From contig JABANP010000598.1 of NCBI GenBank assembly GCA_013115135.1, forward strand, positions 1-29,687: a stretch of 29,687 nt of DNA. The letters run 5' to 3'. This stretch comes from Perkinsus olseni (Eukaryota; Perkinsozoa; Perkinsida; Perkinsidae). Below are positions 1 through 9,956 of the stretch, piece by piece. The notes under the pieces are model-generated. The model saw only the letters and a program-made list of their open reading frames with translations, was not told the origin of the DNA and did no database searches. The translations under genes and the position numbers were made by a program. Numbering within the stretch: the stretch's first letter is position 1; every line of letters starts with the position of its first letter.

Positions 1-644
1 CCCTACCATCCGCATCGAGATATCAATTGGGAGATAAGCATCGAGGCATTTCAAACTGATGGAGGTTAACGTTTCAATTGAAGAGATCTGTCCTTTTAGG
101 GTAGTTTGCCCTTCAGGCTGAAGGCTTCAGCTTAATCTTTCGCATCATGTGACATGCCTTCTTCCATCACGAAGTTCAGGCGTCACGCAGCTCGCAACCA
201 TTCGTGATCATTGTGCTGTATCAACATTTCTGCTGAAATCGAAAACTTTGGAGCGTTTGTTCTTCCAGCAATAAATCAGACCGCTTGTCCTACTCGCACG
301 AAGATGAATCTACACTGAAGACCGAGTTCTTTCGATAGAAGGCGTCCGGCAAATTCTACTCTGCCTTCCCTCAGCAGAGATCCGCGCTAAAGTTATAGTG
401 AGGGAAAGTAGACCTCGAGCATCTTAGGTCGATGCTAATAAGATGCAAAACTGCTCCATATGAGGCATATTCTCACTCCATATAGGCGGAACAATTGCAC
501 AACCTCGATTTCCGTCACGTGTTTTTTAAAACCTGCTACATCACTTCTTATTTCTTGGGCTCGGATCAATTATTTCGATGACCTACTTTCATGCGAATTA
601 TTTGATTCAGCGTTTTTAGCATCCTTTCGTTTGTCACGTCTAAT
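1..644. other. Upstream region without a supportable gene
   Basis: I see no exon with a convincing protein here. Short open frames exist but none has a signal peptide, a recognisable motif or a consistent splice pattern. The stretch is AT-rich near its right end and would contain the 5' end and upstream sequence of the gene starting at 645. Confidence 0.5.
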
Positions 645-3477
645 ATGCTTGTCGCAAGGCACAGTGATTTGGGAAAGCTCTTGACACTAGGTGTTTTCGT
701 CGTGCAAGCTGGCGGTGTACGCTTCGGAGAACCAGAGAACCAGGTGAGTCTCAATTTTCATTCGATTTGTCGCAGTGCAGAATTTGGTAGAATGGGACGC
801 TAGATTTGCCTCAGATCGCGGAAGGTAGCGCTCAGAGCGCAAATGCAGCTCGACTCTAATGCCTTGTCGTCTTAGACCCTTCTCAGGTCAACATCTTATA
901 CGACGTACGCACACCGCCGTACCTGAAGCACGGTGCCTGTTTTGAGCACCCGGTCTTTGGTCAGATGCCCTCCAGTGAGCGCGCCCCAAGCGGATTATAT
1001 ACCCCTCCCCATATGCTCTCGGCGGTCTCGATGGAGAAGGTTCTCAGAGATGTAATCGATCGTCAAGGGATGCAAGGTAGCCCGTTTCATGCGATGTATG
1101 CAGCGGTGCCGGGAAATCTCACGAACGCACGGACTGGATTGTTCACGGGTTGCCCTCGCGGAGTTGTCGCCTGTCACTGGGGCCGACAACAATTTCGATG
1201 ATATAAATATCGGGATCGAGGATAACGGCAAAACCGAAGGTCTAGTTTCTATCTGTCAACCATATGCTGAGCGGGCAGCTCACTTTCTCCAGCGATGGAT
1301 GATTTACTCCTCCTGGCAAAAGCATACAAGGAATCTAGGAATCTTCAGGACTACAATGAACAAGCACGTGGGGACCTAGCGCAATCTATCCGCTTAGCAT
1401 GGCGTTGTTCTCAGTCGGGGATATTCTGTCTTCATCGTTCATAAACAATCAGCGCCTGGACCCTCGTTGGTTGAGCTTGGATTCTGAAGACTCCGAAGCT
1501 AAGTCTCGAGTGGCCGCAGGTGGCGACCTCGCCATGTACGCGTTAACCAGGCGCTTCAAACACCATGGAGCTTCTTCTGCGGGAATCATTGGCTCGACTC
1601 AGGCAAGAGCTCCGGAAACTGATTGTTGCCGCCGGAGATCCCTCTAATCTCGACGACCTCCGCTCCAGGGGATTATTAGGCACGGCAAGAACCCTCATGT
1701 CCAGAGAATCGAGTACGGATGAGCTCAAAAGTATTCTCAAGGCGGGAATGTCATCTTCCCGCTCAATCGAGGAGCTTTGTATACCCAGGCCTTGCGGGAA
1801 CTCTCATAACTCTCCTAACTGATCTTCCAATCTCCAGTAATGTGGCGAACGTTAATACTGGTGCGGATGGCCGGGTGACGGGTAAGTGTCGGGCTGCCAC
1901 TTAAATGAGCGACAAAGTCTCCTGTCACGCTCAATCATGCCTACCATTTCTTCTTTAGTCGTAATTCCTCGCCCATCGCGAGTGCATGCTCATTAGACCA
2001 TGGATGAGTAGCTATGGATTTCAGCGCCTTCAATGCTTTCAGCGCTTCCTCAGTCTTGAACGTTATGCTAAACTCTCTTGCTCGCCGGTCAGTTCATTTC
2101 GTCGACTCCAGCATGATCGGCTATACTGCATTTCATCTACTTCTCTGGGGGCTTTCCCACGCAATGAAAACTGACTCCCGTCTTTTGTTCAAGGCACTCG
2201 ACTCCGTAGCGTCACTGTTCGATGAAGAAGCACTGAACAAAACGATAAACGCGTTGGCGCGGAGCGCAGCTGGCGGAGTGTATCGGCGAGTTAGTCATGC
2301 ACCACACTGTGACCTTGGTCCTGATAGCGGAGAAATCGTCACTCCGCTTCAGCGATCGATTCGCCGATACTTGTAGGTTTGATTTCCACGCTGGCGACCG
2401 GTATATATTCTCTGCAGTCCTGGCGGGATTAGTGCGGCTTCGACAACTTCACCCCTCTTGAAAGAGCTTGAAACTCTGATAACTAGCTTTCAGGGCTCCG
2501 ACGCTGCCCAGCGTCAAGCGTCCCAGTTGATATCAGCGACTTCCGCTACCATGGCCAAGCACATCGCAGAAGCAGCAGTAGCCTCCCTACTATCCGCTGT
2601 ACCGTCTTCAGCTCCACCGCCTGTGAGTGGGAACGGTCGCTTACAGTCTACCGAGAATATTTTCTCCGCGACTTAGATTTGGAACGACAAGCCCCTACCT
2701 TGCATGCCGTTGCCGGAAGGTCATACCATACGAGGAAGCGCATAGATACTTTTCTGTTCGTAGGACACCCATGTGCCGGGAGCGTAAAGAGGACACGATC
2801 ACGCTGAATCACTGAGGAAGACGCATATTAGCAGGTAAAATACCCCGTCACCTTCGCGGACTTCTCCATGGCTGACGTTACGAGTTCGATATTTGAGGGA
2901 GTCAGGGCATCATTTCCTGCTTTATTCGCCTCTCGCACGGGCAAAGCCGGGAGTGTGGTATGCAGAATCCATACAGCTTATCATCTGGATTCGCAGGCGA
3001 TACGTACGAGAAGTGCTACACTGCTTTCATGTCAATGCAATGTGCTTCAATGTTCCCCATGTGCACAGTACCTCAGGTCGCCCACATCCAACGATCTCTC
3101 ATCTCCGTGAGCGATTTGTGCACTTCCTGTCTCAGGCTTCTGAGATATCAGTTGTTGGCATCGGCAAGGTTCCACTATGCAGCACATTGTGTCATAACGT
3201 CTTGGCCCAGTGTCCTGGATTCAAGTAAATGATTTTTCTGTCTTCTGTCTTCCGACTTCAGCTTCTCAGTCTGAACGATGTTTCCGGACCTTGTGACTCC
3301 TCCTCTGTACCACCCGTCTGTGCTATGGCACATTTTTATCGAGTGGATGATATGCCCCCGCAATACTCGACTTTTGACGAATACGAGCCGTTCTCAGACA
3401 AGTGCCCCCCGTTCGACCCGACTCTGGTTTTCGCGGGCGATCACTCACTATTAGAAGCTGTGAGGCGAGTCCAGTAG
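645..3477 (+). CDS. Secreted helical protein with Frizzled-like Cys-rich C-terminus, many small introns
   Basis: The function is unknown; export is likely because the first exon (645-743) starts with a hydrophobic leader (MLVARHSDLGKLLTLGVFVV) and ends at a GTGAGT donor. The middle (about 900-2620) encodes Leu/Ala-rich helices but I could not resolve every exon there. From 2433 all phases fit: exons 2433-2622, 2677-2719, 2764-2783, 2832-2952, 2997-3067 (or to 3076), 3136-3224 and 3270-3477, with introns of 44-68 nt. The spliced C-terminus reads CYTAFMSMQCASMFPMCT, then VPLCSTLCHNVLAQCPGF, then further Cys. This resembles the Cys spacing of Frizzled-type CRDs (C..MQCAS.FPMC...PLC..LC.....C). 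The stop is TAG at 3475-3477. A GTGAGG donor at 3460 spliced to 3521 would instead extend the protein to 3616, into the next gene. The FZ assignment is by pattern only. Confidence 0.65.
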
Positions 3478-3575
3478 GAGCCTAGCATGAAAGCTCATCA
3501 CTGTGAGCAATTGCTTCCAGTGTTCGCATACACACACAATCGTCGAGCAGTTTGTTCCACTAGATCATTCCACCA

Positions 3576-4724
3576 ATGATCCGTCTGTGTGCCCTAACGT
3601 CCATAGTTGCGGCTAGTCACACTCTGGATATGAGTCGCCATGGAGATGAAAGCGAAATATCTGCCTCACCTGGTACTTCAGGATCCGAGCTCGGACTACC
3701 GGTAAGAGTCGGAGGAAAGGCAACCGGAAGTGCGTGAGGTGTATTCGTTTCAGGATATCAATGTTAAGTTAGGACTGCTCCTGAGATACCGAGATGTTTC
3801 TACGCCTCTCCGCAGTTTCACTATCCTGCGGCCGCTGACTACGCCCTTGGCCGTGATCTACGGCTCGATAGACTTCAAACGCAACAACAAGCAGTGGGGA
3901 AGCACATAGCAGCACAATCTAGAGATATTAGGCTTTTATTTCAAGGAGGCCAAGCGTAGGCTTGGTTCACATGGCGGAGCGTATTGTCGACGCTCTCAGA
4001 CTAGCGAGTCTAGTCTCAAGCGATAATGATATACTGAGTGATTTGATAGCCGTATCAAAAGGGCATAGTCCTGGTGACGGCACCCAGATGGAAAATACCT
4101 TGTCCTCGGGTAGCCTTGCCCCTAAGACATTCCGCAGGGCACATTTGCCATTTTTAATTGTGCTGCAGTTGTTACGGACTTCGTTATACGTCACGAGATT
4201 GACGCTTCCGACCTGTCCTGTTCTCGGAAATATGATTCTTTGTGTAGTATTGGGCAAATGTGAAGTATTTGAGACATATTTTCACAGGTCCAGTAAGGCC
4301 ACGAACGAGACGGCTCTCGTATCCTTCCGTTTGCTCGATAGGAAGACTGGAGCGAGGAAGGAGATGGCAAACATTGTCGCGTCCCGTATTACTATTCTGG
4401 TCCGTGCCCCGAAACCATGAATTTCGCGGGTCTGGGCCCTCTCGAAAAGGGCCATCTCGCTCGTCGATGTGGTTCCCACTATGCTTGTATCAAGGAGTGC
4501 AAGTCGGATTTTGACCACACATGCCCGGTACTGAGGCCCAGAAATCAGGGAGGAGTTTTCTTCTGATTCAGGATGGATGGATGTATACGGCTAGCGGCAT
4601 GTGCTCTGCTCCCCCAGAATATGCGGGGCCTTGTCCAACTTTGTACGATCTGCAGAACCATAACAGGGTAATGAAATCGCGCTTCGCCGATATATGTGAT
4701 GTCACTTGGCCATGTATGCCCTGA
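3576..4724 (+). CDS. Secreted CPW-WPC protein 1 (two domains), eight exons
   Basis: CPW-WPC proteins are alveolate extracellular Cys-rich proteins; in Plasmodium they appear on zygotes and ookinetes. Exons fit as 3576-3701, 3754-3762, 3816-3955, 4000-4109, 4169-4243, 4288-4292, 4342-4527 and 4572-4724. These give 804 nt, 267 aa, with every phase closing. The start MIRLCALTSIVAA is a signal peptide. It is followed by a Ser/Gly linker, a Gln-rich helical segment and two CPW-WPC modules. Domain 1 runs from CSRKYDSLCPEDW through YYYSGPC to C...SHYAC, so its last motif has lost Trp-Pro. Domain 2 runs CKSDFDHTCPDGW, CSAPPEYAGPC, CDVTWPC and then ends MP-stop. Introns are 44-59 nt with GT-AG ends. 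The 9-nt exon is optional because skipping it keeps phase; the 5-nt exon is not. The next gene's ATG lies inside the last exon. Confidence 0.82.
3754..3762 (+). other. Possible 9-nt microexon
   Basis: Nine bases (Asp-Ile-Asn) lie between two GT-AG introns of 52 and 53 nt, the usual size here. Treating the whole 3702-3815 stretch as one 114-nt intron would also keep the frame, so the microexon rests on intron size alone. Confidence 0.45.
4288..4292 (+). other. 5-nt microexon inside a CPW-WPC domain
   Basis: The upstream exon ends with one base of a Cys codon at 4243. The bases GTCCA, flanked by a 44-nt intron (4244-4287, gtagta...cacag) and a 49-nt intron (4293-4341, gtaagg...gatag), complete Cys and add Pro before Glu-Asp-Trp. 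Without this exon neither the frame nor the conserved Cys-Pro...Trp core of the domain is obtained. Confidence 0.75.
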
Positions 4725-6137
4725 GCTCTGCCGTAGCGCCTTTCATCCTCTTAATTGTATTCGGCGCCGAGATTTTGTATGCAGAAGAGTGTGCGATAGC
4801 TGCTCTTTGAATATACCACTCGAGTTTGATGAATGCCGTTCTCCTGCTTGCTACGCTAATCTCGATTGTCTCGAGCTATCCAAGCGTTAACCTACATGTC
4901 GATACTCCTCTCGCCTCGCTAGGAGAGCGAACAACAACGGGTTGGCCCCTAAACCTCGTATTATAGCTAGTTGACCGGGCTCGGCTGTTCTCAGGTGGAT
5001 TGCCTACCTATCGACTCCTACCGTCGCGAGGGAACTCGTTCGCTGAGTTTGCGCTGCCGAGAATTAATGTTTTTGTAGAGGGTCGACGTTCATCCAGGCC
5101 ACCCGCATTGTCTGAGGAAGAGCGATATCCGATACGAGAATCCGGAGAGACAATCGATGTTCACGTCGAATCCGAGATTCCCCAGTACCTTTCCGTGGGC
5201 ACTCAGAGCCTGCGACAGCTTTTACGGGGCGAAGAAGCTCTGAAAAAGCGCGTTAGTCAAACAGGTGAGCGTTTCTTCCTTTATACGACACGCGGTGCAT
5301 ATCGAGATCACCAACCTCTTTTGCAAATCAGGAGAAGTGATTCAAAGTATGAGCCGACACCGGAAGCTATAGTCAAAGCGAGGTAGCATAGTGTTTCTCT
5401 TGTCGCCATTCGGATTTGGGTTCAAATCATCTTCTCGGTTAAGTGGAGTAGTAGATCGAACCCTACAACCTCTTCAGAAGCTGAATGATATTTCCCAAGG
5501 CCTGCTTCGCTGTATTGGTATCTGAAGTAATGTACCGCTGTTTCTCGACAGATCGAATGATTTGTAGATTTGTCTGGTCGTTGCCGAGGAATCTCTGCGT
5601 GCTTCTATAGAGAAGCACTTAGCCAGCTATTATTTTACTGGTATATGCGAGCGAGATTATACAGAAGAGGCACGTTCGTACGGCGCTTTACGCTATTGAC
5701 CACTCCTTCTCTCAGTGCCCTTCGCACTGGGAGGGGAGCGAACAGACTTGCAGCCCGCCACCGGACTACTCTGGTCCGTGTACCTCATTTCCTCACCCAC
5801 TGAGCATTCCGGAGAAGCAAAGGCTTGCACGTGATTGCTTTGTCAACTGGTACGCGGGAACTTCGACCGCTCGGCTTTGTCAGGACATTTTAGGCCTTGT
5901 GCTCATAGTTGTGTGAGAGATTTCACAGGCTGCCCGCGTGGTTGGGCTTCTGACGGACAAATTTGCACTGCTCCCCCGAATACTCGTGGGTATTGCCTTC
6001 ACTCCATCGACTTCTCCGGCTTGTCTGGGAAAGAGAAGGCGTCCTGGGCGGCGATGTGTGGGGAAGAGTGGTGAGCTCCTCTCTGCGGCTGAGGTTGTTC
6101 AACGTTTTCCACTGTTAGGCCTTGCTCGAATCAGTGA
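4712..6137 (+). CDS. Secreted CPW-WPC protein 2 (two domains)
   Basis: The start MYALSSAVAPFILLIVFGAE is a strong signal peptide, and its ATG overlaps the last 13 nt of the preceding gene. A model that closes all phases is 4712-4788, 4923-4957, 4995-5382, 5444-5517, 5611-5669, 5716-5849, 5894-6070 and 6119-6137 (963 nt, 320 aa). The 134-nt and 93-nt introns in it are long for this cluster and may hide small exons. Domain 1 is CERDYTEECPSHW, CSPPPDYSGPC, then CFVNWPC. Domain 2 is CVRDFTGCPRGW, CTAPPNTRGYC, then CGEEWPC, followed by SNQ-stop. In both domains the WPC triplet is split by an intron after TG of the Trp codon (44 and 48 nt). The N-terminal 160 residues are helical, without recognised domains. 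Intron 5670-5715 has a GC donor. Confidence 0.8.
5670..5715 (+). other. GC-AG intron
   Basis: Joining GAA GAG directly to TGC CCT at 5716 restores the CERDYTEE-CPSHW core of a CPW-WPC domain in phase 0. The intron so defined is 46 nt, the cluster norm, and starts GCACGT instead of GT. The nearby GT donors give the wrong phase. Confidence 0.65.
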
Positions 6138-6487
6138 TTACATGCTCATATACTATTGATTTCCTCGGCATTAAGTTCCGGAATCTTGGGCTCGCCGCAG
6201 TAGGCTGTAACACGTATCCCATAGGCAAGGCTGTTTTCCTGCATTCTCGAATCCGGATGCCGTTAGGCTAACGGCGTTAGAAACGGCGTTAGCCCAGCAC
6301 CATTCACCTGACAGATGGGCCATTCGTGTGCGGCGCATCTACGCATCATTTCCCATTCCTCTCTATAACGCTGTGTGCTCGTTACGGTATTGATGCAAAC
6401 CCTGTTTAATACATTACTCTCGTTCTCTGAAAACGTGCCATTCGATCCTTCTCTTCGTTGGCAGATTTCTTCAGCGATTTTTGGTGC
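6138..6487. other. Intergenic spacer with palindromic repeat
   Basis: There is no gene here. An 8-bp perfect inverted repeat (GCCGTTAG and CTAACGGC, one base apart) lies at 6259-6275, and its right arm is repeated directly just downstream (ACGGCGTTAG twice, to 6292). A pyrimidine-rich run ending in TTGGCAG near 6463 sits about 25 nt before the next ATG and could be a trans-splice acceptor if the organism uses a spliced leader; that is inference. Confidence 0.5.
6259..6292. repeat. Short palindrome plus direct repeat
   Basis: GCCGTTAG, one base, CTAACGGC, then a second ACGGCGTTAG. The structure could fold as a hairpin in RNA or DNA. It lies between two co-directional genes. Confidence 0.7.
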
Positions 6488-7432
6488 ATGAATATTATCT
6501 ATTCGCTTGCAGCCTTGTATGTGGTCTCTGCAGGGCCAGGCTACGATAGCCGTGTAGCTGGCCGAACAACTGAATTGCTGTTGGTCCCACCTGCAGACCC
6601 GTTTCCATCAATTCGAACGGAGGTGTTACTGTCACACTGTGACATGCAGCATACGCATGGAGGTTAGATGTGTCACTTCTTCTCCTCAGATTGAACGTCT
6701 CGAATCAAAGCGTCGTAAATTCGAGGAGAGCGAATTGTCTTCGCTCGAGCCGAGCACAGCTTTCGTAGATGGTCCACCAGCGAGTCCTTTCGCTGTGAGG
6801 ATGATGCCACCAATTGCTACAGATGTGGGCAGGATCAAGCGGAGGATTGACGATTTAGAGATGCGACGAGAGGAGCAGGAGGCCGAGATGTTCCGAGGTA
6901 TACGAAGGAAGCTGCTATCAAAGAATTCCGGGGCGTGTAAGCTGTACAATATGAGAATGGCTTCAAGATGATCCACGAGCTGTTTTCGCAGCATTCTCAT
7001 TCGATACCAGCCCTGTCTCGATTAGAGTCGGCAGCACTGGGACGTTTCCACGTGTGGTCGACCTCGTAGCCGGAATGGAGCGTCGCAGAGACGAAAGGGA
7101 AGCCTCTATACGTCACAAATATCTCGAGAAAGGTACTTGACTAAAGTAACCCTAATGCTCTGCGCGAATGGAGATAAAGAGTTTACCTTCCTTAGAGAAA
7201 CTTCCTCAGAGGTTTCAGTATTCAGATGCTACTGCGTTGGCTGAAGTTGGTCAAAGTCGTGGATCAGCGCGAAAGTTCCGAGTGAACCTCTACCCGCCTC
7301 AGGTAATCCAAGCCGGCACGAAGTCGTTGGAAACAACTCGTCATGGCGCTTACGACGTCTTCTCAGGAAAGCACTTCAGAAGTAATACACTCCATAGACG
7401 TACTGGAAAAGTTGGAAGCAGAGCTCCGTTAG
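6488..7432 (+). CDS. Secreted protein with coiled-coil repeat units
   Basis: The function is unknown. Exons 6488-6622, 6690-6936, 6992-7132, 7196-7302 and 7367-7432 give 696 nt, 231 aa, with all phases closing and introns of 55-67 nt. The start MNIIYSLAALYVVSAG is a signal peptide. The mature part has about three units. Each begins with a short beta-like stretch (FAVRMMPP, VSIRVGSTG, FRVNLYPP) and passes into a charged amphipathic helix (for example IKRRIDDLEMRREEQEAE). No Cys-rich module is present. The stop is TAG at 7430-7432. An alternative donor at 7428 would splice to 7468 and keep reading, but the next gene's signal peptide follows at once, so I end the gene here. The units resemble the N-terminal parts of the CPW-WPC genes in style, not clearly in sequence. 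Confidence 0.65.
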
Positions 7433-7545
7433 TAGAGGGAGCCAGAGTACTCGATCATTTTTTCTAGACGTAACTGCGAGTTTCGCTCCTGATTATGCGT
7501 TTTCACGCTGTGTGTTTGTTATCCGCCGTAAAACCCCTTCGTCAA

Positions 7546-8914
7546 ATGCCTCGGTTGCTCATGATGAGTCTGATACTTGCCGGGCTTTTCAACGAGTCTG
7601 TGGCAGGAGGTGCGGCAATCCCGTCAGAGTCGCTGTTGACTATGGTACATGATGAACTGAGGCGGCGCCACAGCGGGGCATACGGTATTGAACTTTGAAG
7701 GTCCGTCATATCCTTGAGGTGGACTCATTCGGCTAAGATCACCTCACTCAAGCGCCAATGATTTGGACAGCCGTACGAAATGCGGGAAGTGCTGCTCTGT
7801 CCGAAGTTGGATTCGATCCGCAACTTATACGCCGAGGTAATATTGACCTGGGCTGAGAGATGGAGTTGATCTATTGACCAACTTAGCACCATCGGGCTTT
7901 CAGGTTTGACTTCCTCAAAGGTATGTTTCGGGGAAAAAGGAAGAGTCTACACACAACTAAGTCTACTTTTCGTTCATAGCCGACCAATCGTCACCCACAA
8001 GCTGTTATCAACATAATCGCGACGAAACAACAACCATGAATTCCAACCTTCCTCAGAGCATAGGTGCACTCCACCTGGTTGTATTCACTCGGCAGTACCG
8101 AGTAAGGACTATCAAGTGTTAGCACTTTTATTTTCTCGACTTTTTTCTTTATTTTTTTTTGTCGATGGAAATACTTTTGACGCTTCTCGGGATACTGCGT
8201 CTAGCAGGATCGACGAAGTTGAAGAACGTGGCCCAAATAGCTCCCTTCGAATTTCAAGCGGCCGGCAGAACGGCATTTTACGGTGCACAAGGACGTTCAC
8301 CGATTCTTTCAGTCTGATTCCTCAGACCCGAAACTAGCTCAGTCTTTGTATGCATGCAAGCGGGATTACTCGTTGCCATGCCCAGAATTCCATAGTAGAG
8401 GACTAGCTGTCATACTAGTATCGCACAACTTTTCTATCGTCCTCAGCTCTCGACGGCACTGGTGCCTGTATCCCTCAAGTGTCCGGGGGACCATGCGGGC
8501 GCTATTCAGTAAACCTCTCGCTTCTGAGTAGAAATTCCAAAGAAAGGTGGGCGGAGCTTTGCAGGGTTAACTGGCCATGCGAGGGTGATGCGTCAATCCC
8601 GTGTGAAAGATCTTATTACCTGCTGCTTTTCAGACTGTTCAACGAACTTCACAGAGCCGGTAATCGGATCTTTTTCCCCGTTAGCTTAGTCGTGGTCGAT
8701 CGTAGTGCCCCGAAGATTGGACACACGTCCGCGACAAGATCTGCCGCGCTCCCGAGCTGTACAGGGGCCCTTGCAGGTTCTTTTTTCCCCAAGTATCTCT
8801 TAAGTCATTGTTTTGCTTCTGCTTTTCAGTCGAGAGGTCAACTTTGATGCGTTCAGCAGAAAAAATTTAGAGGACTGGTCAAATACCTGCGGAGCCTACT
8901 GGACTTGTGGCTAA
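7546..8914 (+). CDS. Secreted CPW-WPC protein 3 (two domains)
   Basis: The start MPRLLMMSLILAGLFNESVA is a signal peptide; an in-frame ATG at 7495 is less likely because it puts a long stretch before the hydrophobic core. Exons 7546-7684, 7753-7836, 7904-7920, 7980-8003 and 8057-8101 fit. The stretch 8102-8312 is unresolved (perhaps one exon at 8240-8281). Exons 8313-8394, 8447-8584, 8634-8659, 8706-8776 and 8830-8914 then close to a TAA stop. Domain 1 is CKRDYSLPCPEFH, CIPQVSGGPC, CRVNWPC; His replaces the usual Trp after Cys-Pro. Domain 2 is DCSTNFTEPCPEDW, CRAPELYRGPC, CGAYWTC; Thr replaces Pro in the last motif, three codons before the end. Introns in the domains are 46-53 nt. It is the third CPW-WPC gene of the array. 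Confidence 0.78.
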
Positions 8915-9333
8915 AGCTTTGCTGATTCACGTTTCTGACTGAACTTCTCGTTGTCTTGGTGTCACGCATCGCGTGTGCTACCGCAACACCGGATGATGGT
9001 TTTCCTAGGATGATACTGTTGTGTCCTCTACATCATAACATATATCCTCAGTGCTGCCTGCCTCATCGAGGTGGAATCTTTATCCTATTACCGACAGAAG
9101 ACATTTATTTATCACCGATGGATCAAGAGGTAGTCACGATATTGCTGGATAACACAGAATTAATGCTCGTCCTCTGTGCTGTCTCAGCGTCTGATCTGTT
9201 TTCAAAATGTCCAATAGCCCAGTTAAAAACCATCCTGGTCATTACCGCAGCCCTGCAAGGATTTTTGTTGAGGTTCTAGCAGGGCTCGAGCTACTCACCT
9301 TTATGCTTTCTCCCAGCCAAGTTCGTACCAACG
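8915..9333 (+). other. Intergenic spacer
   Basis: An open frame of 107 codons (8956-9279) starts only at GTG and has no signal peptide or Cys pattern, so I do not call it a gene. The stretch probably holds the 3' end of the CPW-WPC gene and the 5' region of the next one. Confidence 0.45.
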
Positions 9334-9956
9334 ATGGTCGCGAATCTTCTTTTTCTCATCGCTATAGCTGCGTCTATTACTCGAAGTTACGACCTTCCCG
9401 AGTTCAGTGGACAAGTGCAGTACCGGCTGCAGGAGTCGTGTGGTCAAGACTGTGTCACCGCTTGGAACGATATGATGCTGCCGAAGCTGAAGAAATTTCA
9501 GGCGAAAGAGGCAGGACGCAATGGACCTAACGTGAGACTTAGAGCTGCGGCTGGTCCCAGGGCCGTATTGGGCAGGACGTAATTCCCCTTGCTGTCTCTG
9601 ACATGGTTACCGATTTCAACGGCAAATTGAAGGCAGCGAAGCAAGCTATTTCGCGAGATGTAGCCAGCTTAGTAAAGAGCCGCAATCCTGCGGCTCACTC
9701 ATTCTCTCTTGCTGTCACTGACGAGGATATCCAAGGTAAGTTGGCAAATATGAGTTCCACTTATTCTCCGCGTCTTCGCTAGAACAGAAGAACCGCTGCA
9801 CTTACGTAAGACAGGTGGCTTCAGAGGTTTATAAAGCATCCATGATCATCGTGCGTTGACTACGATCGAGTTATCGAATGAGAATGAACTCAGGTACACA
9901 CTATGGCTACATCGACGGCCGTTCTCTGCGGATGTGTATTCACTCCTGTGAAATAA
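9334..9956 (+). CDS. Small secreted helical protein
   Basis: The function is unknown. The start MVANLLFLIAIAASITRS is a clear signal peptide. Exons 9334-9531, 9576-9735, 9783-9850 and 9894-9956 give 489 nt, 162 aa, with introns of 44, 47 and 43 nt and GT-AG ends. The mature protein has a short Cys pair (ESCGQDCVTAW), then Lys/Ala-rich helices. It continues the array of secreted proteins with the same intron style. The last exon is the weakest part: another reading of it, ending at a TGA at 9962-9964, gives a Cys-containing tail (RMCIHSCEISR) but does not fit the phase of the upstream exon. Confidence 0.65.

Noticed and set aside
7468..7660. Continuation of the coiled-coil protein past 7432 through a GTTAGT donor
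   Set aside because: The frame is open, but the same bases encode a strong signal peptide in another frame that starts the next CPW-WPC gene, matching the size and layout of the other two.
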